Source of the DNA: Lampris incognitus
Taxonomy: Eukaryota; Chordata; Actinopteri; Lampriformes; Lampridae
Direction: 5' to 3'
Length of the DNA stretch: 64,000 bases
Assembly (NCBI RefSeq): GCF_029633865.1
Contig: NC_079223.1
Span: forward strand, 5,723,683 to 5,787,682
The notes below the pieces were generated by a model. The model worked only from the letters and a program-made list of their open reading frames with translations, searched no databases and was not told the DNA's origin. The position numbers and the translations under genes are program-made. Position 1 is the stretch's first letter. Every line of letters starts with the position of its first letter. Shown piece after piece: positions 37,018 to 49,526 of this stretch.

Positions 37018-40000
37018 CCAGTGAGTCAAGTAAATGCTTTATGAGACAGTACAAGCCTGTTTCATGCCATAAGCAATCATCAGCTGTTTCACTGGATTAT
37101 TTTGCTCCTTGTTTGTTGAGCACTTTCCCTACCATTGAGTGGTTCTTTTAACAAAGTTTTATTTATTTATTTATTCTTTCATTGTCAATCTTTTTTGTTT
37201 CGTTTTTTTTTTTTCGCTATTATAATGTATAGTAGTTTAATTAGCTTGAGAGTAGGTGAGAAGGGGTGGGAGAAAATAAGTGTGTACTTCCTCCTCCTGC
37301 TTTTCCAACATGGAACAAATAATCTGATGTATATGCAGGTTTGTTCACTGATGTGTGGATTTGTTGATCACTTCAGATTACTGGCGATGGATTATCTGTA
37401 TGTTATATCCTGCTGGTTTACATGTTAGAAATAAATCGTCATCATCATCATTTTAGTCAGCAGCTTACCCTGGCACCTGGTTTCCCTAGTGGACCACCCG
37501 GACCTTGCTCTCCTATACTTCCCTAAAGAAGACAAAGGAACAAAAGGGAGTTCTTGAACTAAACCAACAATTTTCAGTGAAAAAAAAATCATCCAAACAG
37601 ACCGACTACTTACAGGCTCCCCGATGGGTCCAACAGGTCCAACCTCACCCTGGTCTCCACGCTCACCCTACGGTGGGGCAGAAGAGAAATAAAGAATCAT
37701 ACAAAATGGCACAGCAGAAAGAGGAAAGATGGCAGAGGTTACTAAACAGCCTCTAAACAGGTTTGCACTTACTGGTTTTCCAGTAGACCCCATTGGTCCC
37801 AGAAGGCCTGGTCGACCGACGTCTCCCTGAAGACAAGTTCCTGACAATTAATTCTGGAGCCTTCAAGGAAAGGCTGTCATCATCTACAGTTATATTCTAT
37901 TGAACCAAAATAAGTTGTGTCTCCAACCTTTGTGCCGCTCGTGCCTTTTGGTCCCGGTGCACCAGGCAGCCCCTACAACATGAGAGAACTTGTCTTCAGG
38001 TAACACAACAATAACCTGGACGGCAGAATCTCTGAGCATCATAATAAAGGAAAACCCTCCTGGTCAGTCGAGCTCAGAATTAAAAATAATAATGCATGAC
38101 TTCAAGGGAAAAAAAGTATTCAAGTAAAGTCTAATCCATGAGCCACTTAAAATGCAGAGTACTCTACTGCTCCATGTAGGAATAAAAGGGTGAGAGAATT
38201 AAAAGCTGTTTGTTGACACCTTCAAGCCATATTACCTTCATTTTATATAGATTTTTTTTCAGTATCTAAATTTTCTAATGGTGTTCATGTGCAGATAATC
38301 TTCCTGGGAACTGCCCCCTGTTAGTTTTTTAAACTGAGTCTCGGTAGTCCTGTTCATCAGATGCATCACAGGTCAGGGGTTGAAAAAACTGTTTCTCTGT
38401 TTTCTGGCTGCAGAAAATGGATATGTTGTGGGCATTATATGTGTATGATAACGTAAACAGTCAGATTCAGATGTATTCATGTTACCTTTTTTTCAAAAGC
38501 AGGTCAACTTTATTATATATTATATCCTAATTGTGCATATTAAAAGCACATTAGCCTTATTGTGAAACTGATAGCTGCTGCCGGGCATTACCACATACAT
38601 GCAGTGACATGTTTTACGGTGTGCTTAGCTGAATTCCAGGACTTCACAGTGCACACAAGATTTATTCTGGTGCATATGTAGCGAATTCAGGGGGGCAGCC
38701 CGGGAGAACCGCAGCCAGGACGCGAACCCGGGTCTCCCACACCACGGGTGACTACGTTAACCAGTCGACTAAAGGGTCCGACCCGTTAGCCAAGGGCTAG
38801 CGAGTCTAACCATACATGGCCGTTACACTACCCCCCTCCTTCGGGAAGCGCGTCCCCGCGCTTCAGCATACCAGCTCCCTCACACCTCTGGGCGCCTGCA
38901 CTTCCAATGGCCTCACGGTTTCACCGTCCCACTTCTGACACCAATGTAGCGAATTCGGGGGACAGCCCGGGAACCGCCACAGCCAGGACGTGAACCCAGA
39001 TCTCCCGCACCACAGGCGACTACGTTAACCAGTCAACTAAAGGGTCCGACCCTGCTTAGCCAAGGGCTAGCAAGTCTAATCATCCGTGATCGTTACACAT
39101 ACTATCGGCGTATTGAATTTCCGAGGTCATAGGTGATACTTACAGGAAGTCCCTGAAGCCCCACCTCCCCGGGAGCTCCTGGCTTCCCGATGCCTCCCTG
39201 CAGAGAAACCGAGGTACATGGTAGTAACAGCTTGACAGTGACATGACTAACAGATCCCTTCAGTTATCCTTGAAAGCAATCAGTAATTAATTAATTACAA
39301 ACTAAACACACTGTTGTAAACGAGAAATCATCGAGTCAAACAGAATTCCATTTGTTTCTATTTTAGATAAAATGAAGAATTCTTTGTCACCTTTGTTCCC
39401 GGCATCCCAGGAATACCCTCCCGGCCATCAACTCCTGGTAAACCCTTGTTGTCAAAGGACACCAGAAATTAGATCATGGCAGATCTACTCTCCATATACA
39501 TTTCTGTTTGTCACAGTGAATGCTGCACTTACAGGCTCTCCCTTGGGACCTGGAAGACCCGTGATTCCTCTTGGCCCTTGAAGACCCTGGACAACAAAAA
39601 TAATAAGCAGTTTTGCCCACATGATATGAAGGAACAAAGAAAATGTGGTAAATCAACAATTGTTTGCTTCCCCCTCATAATCCTGATGATGCCCATGACA
39701 GTAGCGATGGCTTTAAAAGGGTTTTCTCTGATACTGACCTCTTCACCTCTGGGCCCTGGCTCACCCATCGCACCTCTCTGGCCTTGATCCCCCTAAAAAT
39801 AACACATAAAATCATAGTTGTCTGACAGGGCAATTACTGAGAAACAAAAATAAATCATTTACACCATTCACATGGTGGGAAAAACTTACAGTGGCCCCTG
39901 CAACACCTTGGGGACCTGGGTCTCCATCGTGGCCTCGAGCTCCCTGCACAAATAACACAAGCAACATGAAGTCTGGCCCTGAGAATGTGTCTGCTTTTAG

Positions 40001-43000
40001 GGATGAAAAAGTTGTTGGACTACAGCTAAAAGGACTGCATTTAGAGGAACAACAACGACACCAGTGAAAAACAAAGGTTTCCAAGAGCCATTGAACCACA
40101 GACACACTTACTGACTCTCCCTTGGGGCCCATCATGCCGGTGGCTCCTCGAATTCCCTGAGGACCCTGGAATGAGTACAATGAAAACGACGGCGCTTTAG
40201 TGACAAACCAAGGCCCAGCTGACACTGAAACGAGAGGCTGCAAAATCAAAGTTGTAAACACATTTGGCTTGTATCAATGGGAGAATCTAACCGTTGGCCC
40301 TTGGGATCCGACTTCTCCTGCACTCCCCTGGTCCCCCTCCTCACCCTGAAGACATGGGAGGAAATCACATCAGAGTCAAGTTAACATTTCTCAAGACAAA
40401 CTGTGAAGAAGCAGAGCCCGAGGACTCTACAGCACAGATTTTCAAGACGTACCGCAACACAGCGCAGCTAGCATCCCAGCAGCAGCGGGATTTACCTCTG
40501 CCGTTTTTAAAAGAACGCGTCAAGACGGTCCGGCTGTCTGTGAAATTATTCCAAACTGAAACAGCAATTACGCAAATACACCTCATTGTAAATGGACTGC
40601 AATGGGGCGAGTTCTGCGTGTTTAACTACAAGTTCAGATAAACCCTTATCATGCATTAGTATGCATTAGGAATTTCACATGGATTTCATGCCAAGGCCAT
40701 GGTGGACTTGAGAAGTCATCCCTTGTTGGAAAGAAGCTCGGGCAAACTTGTAAGCCGGGTAAATGTTTTCTGTCACAGACCAAATACAGATTTGGTATCG
40801 GTACGGTGTCTTGATGTTATCTGTGGCAAAGACACATCGATCTCGATGAATACAAGAAAGGGTGGTTGTATTTGTGTGAACATTTAAGGTCAATGTGTGA
40901 AGTTCATGGTAAAAGGGATATTTTCACAGTAGCACACCTTTTTCCTCTTTTAACAACTTCCTTTGACCAGTAAAGGACAGACAAAACTGGTGAAAAATAA
41001 TTCTCACAAGTTTTGCACAGCGTTTGAGGACAGACACGCATCATGTAGAGGAGGAGTAAGGTGCTTCACCCCTGGCTGTGTGTTGTCGTTCAGACTGGGT
41101 GTTGTTGACCAGGCCAAGCATCAGGTGGAACTGTTTTTTCTGCCCGGCATCATTTATGTCAAGGGGGTTTCTGTATCATGGCAGGTCAACAACACATGAA
41201 ATGTTACAGACAACACAACAGACACAAACGTTGAGAGATGGAGGTAAATAATATATCGGTTTGGGGTTGCATCAACTGCTTATTGAAATATTCCATCCAT
41301 CCAATATCCAAACAGCTTATCCTGCTCTCAGGGTCATGGGGATGCTGGAGTCTATCCCAGCAGTCACTGGGCAGCAGGTGGGGAGACACCCTGGACAGAC
41401 CACCAGGCCATCACAGGGTCCACACACACATTCACATTCAGACTAGGGACAATCCAGCATGGCTGATTCACCTGACCTACATGTCTTTGGACTGTGGGAG
41501 GAAACCGGAGCACCCACGCAGACATGGGGAGAACATGCAGACTCCACACAGAGGACGACCCGGGACGACCCCCAGGGTTAGGCTACCCTGGGGCTCGAAC
41601 CCAGGACCTTCTTGTCGTGAGGCGACCGCGCTAACCCCTGCGCCACCGTGCCGCCACACACACAATGAAATATCAATGTTTCAACTGCAACCTAAGCTTT
41701 CAACGTACAACTTATCAAGATGTAGAGATTCTGCACACATCACTAACACGTCAGAATTCTGTGTCATCTACGAAGGACAACACTGATGTCCAGTGGCTGG
41801 AGGGCTTAACGCCTGGATCACCAAAATGCAAAGCGCTGAAACAGCTGATTTTAAGGACGTACAGTAAGGGTTAAAAATAAATCCCGAAACAAATCATGTT
41901 ACACATCAACGAGCCTGTTAAACATGAGACTCATTTTTGGAAATGATGAATTACAGATGTTCTGCCAGCTCTAGATGTTTCTGGCACACCACACATGGAA
42001 GACTGAAAGGTGGCCACATAACTCAGTTCACTCACCTTAGGCTGTGTTTATGCCACAGGTACTGATGCCCAGTTACGACTTTTTGGCTATATCCAATTTG
42101 ACCGCCTGTTTATTTCGGATTTGAAAAGCAATCCATATCCGATTCCTGTGCTTACACTACAGCCCGCATGCATCGGCCTACACTGGATATTGGTCACAGG
42201 GTCGCGGGGATGCTGGAGTCTATCCCAGCAGTCATTGGGCGGCAGGCAGGGAGACACCCTGCCAGACCATCACAGGGCCAAATAAAACATAATAACATGA
42301 TTTGATTATGCAAAGCCTGTGTGACAGTCCAAAAAAGATATTTGTAAAGATATCCCGCGACCCTGTGTAGGGTAAGTGGTGTGGCTAATGGATGGATGGA
42401 TAAATTTTGGTTGCCAATTTGGAAGTCAACAACCGCATGTGTACACCACACCACTCACAATACTGCAAGAGTGTAAGTGTCACATTTGGTTGGGCATCTC
42501 TACAGACACAAATGGCCGTGTCTGCGGGTGGGAAGCCGGGTGTTGGTATGTGTCCTGTTCGCTGCACTAGCGCCTCCTCTGGTCAGTCGGGGCACCTGTT
42601 CAGGGGGGAAGGGGGAACTGGGGGGATAGCGTGATGCCCCCCATGCGCTATGTCCCCCTGGTGAAACTCCTCACTGTCAGGTGAAAAGAAGCGGCTGGTG
42701 ACTCCACATGTATCAGAGGAGGCACGTGGTAGTCTGCAGCCCTCCCCGGATCGGCAGAGGGGGTGGAGCAGAGACCGGGACGGCTCGGAAGAGTGGGGGT
42801 AATTGGCCGGATACAATTGGGGGAGAAAAGTGTAAGTGTCACATTCTGAATGACGTGCAATTCGCACTGACCTGAAAAATCAGATCTGTGTGGTTACATG
42901 AGAGTCGTATCCGCAGATATCAGATTCCCGTCCGATTTATGTCCACATATGAATGCCGTCAAAATCATATCTGAAAATATCCGATTTCATGTGCTTTTTT

Positions 43001-46000
43001 CCCCCAATCATATGGTCATAATCCATATCCCATCTGTGCCACATGTCAAAAAAATCGAAATTGGGTCACTTGTACCCGACGGTCTAAACGTAGCTTAGCG
43101 AAGACATCTGGCCGTTTGCGACCAATGTGCAAACAATACACTCTTTCCAAAATACATCCGGAAGTTTCACATGTCAAGATTTGTACTACTGTACTACTGC
43201 AACAATGCAGTGCTTCAATACTATATTATAGGATTTTTCTTCAGTATCGTGTGTTTTTTTTCCCCCAACACCCCTGAGTAACACACTTTTATACTAAAAC
43301 AGCCAAACACTCCGCTCCATCCACTGCTGCAAGTGTAACCATGCAAGGGCACGGCTTTACATTTATGAATGGAAAACACGTAAAAGAGCCCGCCGCTGAA
43401 TATTTCACTCAGGCAGAAAATCTATGCCAGGGACAGACTGCAGACTGTCAGTAAATCACATGATGACAGGAGGTGATGAGGGTAGATAGGCCCAGACTCA
43501 TTTCCATTTATATGGCGTATGAACACATTACAGGGAAAGTGTGGTTTTATTTGCACAACATTTCAAATAAATCATATTCCATGAATTACAAGGACTCAAA
43601 GGCATTACTCACTGACACATATGACGACATCTTGAAATATAGTGGCACAAACAGTAATCGTCTCTAGAGGGCCAGAATCCTCTTATTAAATTTCACAACC
43701 ATGCAAATTTGTTTTTTCTGTCGGTGAACGTGGCGTGTGTGATAGCTGCTAAATGTTCTCATTTACACGACTTCTTGTCAGTAAATTCAGTGTGGTGTCA
43801 GTATCTGTGCAATGTCTGTGGGTTGTTGTTCCACATGGGTAGTAGTACCATAATGTAATAACTAGATTTCGGGTTACCTTGCAGCAGTGGACGTTCCTTA
43901 CCTTGTGCCCTTGTTTCCCAGGTTCTCCCGCTTCCCCTTTCACACCTTTGTGGCCCTGTAAACATACAGCGCAACTGTGTGAAGTACGAAGGGAGCACTC
44001 ATTCAAGACAACACAGCAACGCCAGAGCTTTTTTTTTTTTTTTTTTGGAGTTAGCAACCCTTAACCCTCATACTCACCTTCATGCCAGGAAGGCCTGGAT
44101 GGCCAGAGGTCCCAGGTGGGCAGGAGTTTGGGCACTAGACCACATAGCAAAACTTCAAAGTCAGAAACAAATTATGGAGTATTACTACAAAAGACTGTAT
44201 TTATGAAATTCAGAAAAGTGGGTCTCACCAGCTCAGTGTTGCCCTGCATCCCTGCTGCACCCTGATGTTGAGAAAAAAAATGTGTTAAGACATCTCTTAA
44301 AAAGTGCGACTGGGACCAACTTCGTGATGAAAACACTGAGCTTGGCTGTTTGTAACAGTAAAATGTCCATTCACAAAGTGACCACCCGCTTTGTTTTTAA
44401 TCTTGGGAGGCTTCAAATAAGCCCGTGTTACTTACTCTGGGCCCAGCCGGTCCACGAGGTCCCTGTGGCCCCCTCACTCCCATAGCACCCTGTTATATTA
44501 AGCAACATAAAAGGTGTCAGACGAACTGTATGGTGTTGTGTGGTGTTTCTGATTGCCCTCCCTGTCATCTCAACATACTGAATAATATTAAGTATATCTA
44601 ATTAAAGCGACTGTAGACAACTTTCCCACCCTAGCATTTCAAAGTGTTTTTATTGTTTGTGCCGCCGTCGCAAAGAAAACCGGATCGCTCTCCGCCTGGC
44701 TGCCATCCAAAGCAAGAAACAACCAGAAACCCTGATCTCAGGGCTACGATAAAGGCGGAGTAAAACATCTGGTAGTATTAATAAGTAGGCAGGTTGTGTT
44801 ACCTACTGATCCAGTAGAAAGAATGCAAACTGAATGTCGGGAGTTGTATCAAACTTTGTTTCCCCGTCAAGATTCGTTTCCCCCTCGCTAGAGTTCAATA
44901 CAACACCGGGATTAACCTAAACCTACCCTCAACCTGACCCTACATTAACTTGACTTCGACCTGACTCTAAACTTAACCTAACGCTGACCTTAACCTAATC
45001 GTAACCGAAAGCTAACCTGTTTCCATGCGAACACTCTCGTCCGGCTAGGGGGAAACAGATCTCGACAGGGAAACAGAGTTCGACACAACACCGGTGCTCG
45101 CTCCATTGAGTGAATGTCAGTCCGATGTTCACTCTTGTTTTACGTCCGTTTCTATCACTCTTCCTCTTCACCTTCTTCGCCTCTTCTGTCAACGCGATTC
45201 TTTTTCTCTTGCCGGGTAGAGTTTTCACTGTCACTTCCTGCCATTTTCACTACTGGGGATAGCTACCGGGTAAAATAGAAATGCTATCTTATTGCTATTT
45301 TGGTTGCGCAATGGTTGACGCACTTCCTTTATACTGTAAATCGAGTCTTCTTTTTCCCCATAGGCTTTATAGGGAACCAATCTAAACGCCGATGGTGTCA
45401 TTATTCTATAGTCATTACACTGTGCCACCAACATTTACTTCATAATGATAAGTTAAAGCAAAACAAGTTGTCTACTTCCGCTTTAAGAAAGACTGGTTTC
45501 TACTATATTCCCTACAGTACAGTGATGGCAAACTATGGTCCATCAATCGTTTTGTGTATGTCTAGCCACGTGCAGACTACAGCAGGTGATTTTACCAATA
45601 AGTTTCTTAATGTCTGGGTGAATATGCAATGATATGCTGGTGGTGTTGCAGTAAAAGCCCTTGTACACACTCTGGATAAGGCACGTGGGCTGGCCAACAT
45701 TGACCTTGAGGGTCATTCAAACATTGCTGGACATTACTGCATCAGCTGGGTTTCCTGCTGTGGAGAAACTTGGGCTATCAACTAAACAGGCAGGGTGTGA
45801 TGTAAGTGTGGTGTAAGAGTGTGCGTTTTGGTTTTGGCCGGAAATGTTTTGAATGATTTTTTTTTCCGTTTTGGCAAAAAGGAGGCTGGATGAAAAGTAC
45901 TGCTGTTTCTGTTGGCAATGGCTGAACGACATTTGAAACTTCATGACTGTCATTGTATAAACAATAAACTGGTCACCTGGCCTCAGACTGACCTTCACTG

Positions 46001-49000
46001 AGATACTTTTGCCACCACAGCCAAATAAATGCATAAATAAATTGGTCTATTTTTTTCTCTATATTCAAGTTCTTATTTCCATGGTTAATGGAATGGTCTT
46101 TCACTACTCACAGGGGGCCCAACTTTGCCCACTTCACCCGGAAGTCCTCCAGGCCCAGGTGGCCCCTGTTTGATGACACAGATGGACATTACTAGTACTT
46201 CATGTTGCTTTGCTTGAACAAAATCCTTAGTGAGATCACCAAAAATCTAAGTATAAGAATATAAAGTGTGGCATTTGTGATCATATACCAAACATCAAAC
46301 ATGGATAAATCATTTACCGGGGGTCCGTCTGGCCCAACACCCTGGGGAAAGAAAGACAAATACATTTTGAGGAAGGGGGACATACATTTTTGTTGACATA
46401 TGACAAAGGATACTTAAGGATTCATGACCTATTTTAGACAAGCTTAAGCCATGGGATTTACTTTTTACACACTGGTTACTAACAGTCAGAGAGATTAAGT
46501 CATACACAAAACTATGAAAACATTCAGTTGTGAACTGTATTTAAGTAAATTATCCTCACACTGATTTATCATCGTACAGATCAGGATTGATCAATTATCC
46601 TATGTTGTGAGTTCACTAAATTGCATATTGCACTGCAGAACATTTGCTGAATGGTAAAGAGTCGTGTTGTTGTGTTTTGGACATTCAAAAAAGATGCGGC
46701 TTGACGGGAGGGAATGGCTCTGGAGCACAGAGAGGATGTGTAACTCACAGCTAAACCGCGAGGTCCAGCTTTTCCAGGTTCACCCTGAAGAGAAACAAAA
46801 ATGTATATAAATTAGCTATTTGTGAAACATTAGTAAACTCCTTATGAATTTGTGTTTAAGTGTTTGCACGGAGAGAGATAATATTGCAGCATATCAATGT
46901 AGTCTTAGGGTTTCATTCTACATCAGGACAAATACTGTTTAGTTAAAACAAAGCTGCCTGAGACCTCAGGCGAACTGAGTTAACATTCCTTTAGCTTGTC
47001 CCATGACTGGGCCAGGGTACACTTGACCCAGCAATATTTAGCTTAATGAGGACTGATGTTAAGACTTCATTACCCACAGAGACTCAACATAGCCCTTGCA
47101 GGATTAAGTCTCATTTGTCATGTGGAATTGCTTTACGCATTGTGGTTTCTGCCGCCATGCCAGCAGACTGGACAGTAGCTTGGCACCGTTTCAGTGAGCT
47201 TCTGAAGCAGGACAACGAACGAAAGGCTCATTAGTCACTCACTTTCTGTCCGAGGGGACCGTCAGGCCCAACGTCGCCAATAGGGCCGGTCAAACCCTGC
47301 AGGGAAGAAAAGTCAAACTTAGCCACGACATCATAACAAACATTACATCACCTTATGCTAGAAGGAGCTGAGCAACGTTTTTGCTTTTAGTACTTAAAAA
47401 TGATGCAAATTCACATTTGCATCACTGTTCTTAATAAATTATAAACCCTCTCCTTTTCATCCCTTTTGTACCAAACACTTTTTCATCTTCTTCATATGCC
47501 ACATCCATATCACATTACCATATCTTGCCATAGTGGGTGGACCTGGGCGGTGTTAATATTCATGAGTGGTCAATCAAACTTAGCTCTGCCCCTCCTCTAG
47601 AGTGATAAATACTGGAGACCGCTTCAAATTCATCAGCTATTATAAAACTAAAGCTTGGCGAGACCATACCTATGTAATCATGAGCAGACGAGAGACAGAA
47701 ACAGACAGGCAGGCAGATGAGCAGATGAACAGACAAGACAGTCTCTGCCTGTCTGCCTGTCAATTAATACTGAAAATTGTTTGCTGGGACAACACCCGTT
47801 AGAAATTTTACACAACAAAACAACTGACCGACAGGCAGAGAGTAAGGGTGAGGAGAGGGAAACAGAGACATTAAAAGTCAAAAGCATTGTTTAAAACAGA
47901 TAATTACATCCTCCAAAGCCACCAAGAAGTTTCTAACTCGACACAGAGGTAGCAAATTCATCGCAAGCACAGAGGCAGCAGCTCTCAGACTGTGAAGCGA
48001 GTTGAGTCGATGTGGGCAGCAGCATTCCTTTGGTCCATCTCAAACAAGCCCAGAGACAGATATCATTCCACACCGTTTTGAGGATTCTCCATAGCAAACA
48101 CCAGCAGAAACCAAACAAGACCGGTACTGTTTCAGCAAAATTGTGATTTGGAGTCACAATACAAGTTCTGGTGAATAATTAAGGGCTATTAGAAATCAAA
48201 TGCTCAAGTAACAGGGTTTTTATTATTATAACAAGTTGCTATATTGTGGTTTGCAAAAGCATGAATGTACTCTAACTCCAGGTTGAACTAAAACCACTCT
48301 GTCTATCGTCTTCACACAAACAATGGCTGTTTTCCTAACCCTCCTTTCAACTTTGCAGGGAGCAAAAAAGCAATAACATTGAGGGTCTGGTTCAACAAAA
48401 AAAAAAAAGAGTGCCCTGTTACTAGGAAAATTGGGATATGGTGACTCAGTACAATACATTCCTTACATTCTTGCGCACTTTGTCCCTAGAGCCTGTGCTA
48501 AATCGGATATATCATGGGGTAATTGTAGAGGGATAATAAATTAAGTATGCATTAATCTATTAGGTGGGGGGAACATGCTTTGAGGTTCCACCCCCTGCTG
48601 TCTTGAACGCAGATCTCATTATACCAATCTAATTATTCACAACCATGTAATCAAAAACAAACAGAAAAATAAGCATCTAGAACAAACTCACGTCAGCTCC
48701 GGGTATTCCTGGCAGTCCCGAAGAGCCGGGTTTACCTGCATCCCCATCAGGTCCCTGAAACATGACAATCCAAAGACAAACTTCCTAAGTTTTGTAACAA
48801 GGTCACAAAAACGAAGCGATTGGATCCATTGTTTTCAAAGTGAAGAGTTCAGACTTACAGGAGGGCCGTCCTCGCCATCTGCTCCCCTCTCCCCCTGAAA
48901 CAAAACACACAGGCTGAACATTCATAGATTACACAAGCTGCTTGAACATGTGCTAAATATCGAGCAAGAGAGAGATGGAAAACAATGCATCACTTGGACA

Positions 49001-49458
49001 ACTTACAGCTATGCCATCAATTCCTGGGACACCTGCAGGTCCGGGTGGACCAGCGGGTCCTGGGGTCTGCTAAATAAAGGACGTGGCATAACAGGAATAT
49101 TAGTTAAATAGCTGAAAACGAGCCAACTGGTTTCAACAACCCCCCCCCCCCAACGCATATAGTGCTGCACTCTCATAACCTACTTTGGAAGTAAAAAGAG
49201 AGAGAGTAACAGGTGCACCACCTTCAAGCCTGGTTACAGGAGCACAAACTCCCCCTGAAACACACTGCACCACACAGCTCATGGTGACTTGAGTTCAATT
49301 ACTTAAAAGCATTGGACAGAACTTACAACAACAAAGCAAAGTTGAACCTGCATTAAAACGTGTGCACCTTATATACCTACATACATATATACACACACAC
49401 ATATACATACATACACACACACACATATATACACATACATACATATATACATATATAC

Positions 49459-49526
<68 letters not shown>

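Larger units (their letters stand above)
34980..37430 (-). other. Large col9a1 intron (exons 23/24) with simple repeats
   Basis: No exon is seen between 34295 and 37469 apart from exon 24 itself. Besides listed arrays it holds an AT-rich tract of TAATA/ATATA type (35198-35310) and two short AAT runs (35545-35585). Confidence 0.6.

Noticed and set aside
40294..40641. Plus-strand frame of 115 codons as an antisense gene
   Set aside because: It overlaps col9a1 exon 13 and adjacent intron, shows no domain, and no promoter or poly(A) context.
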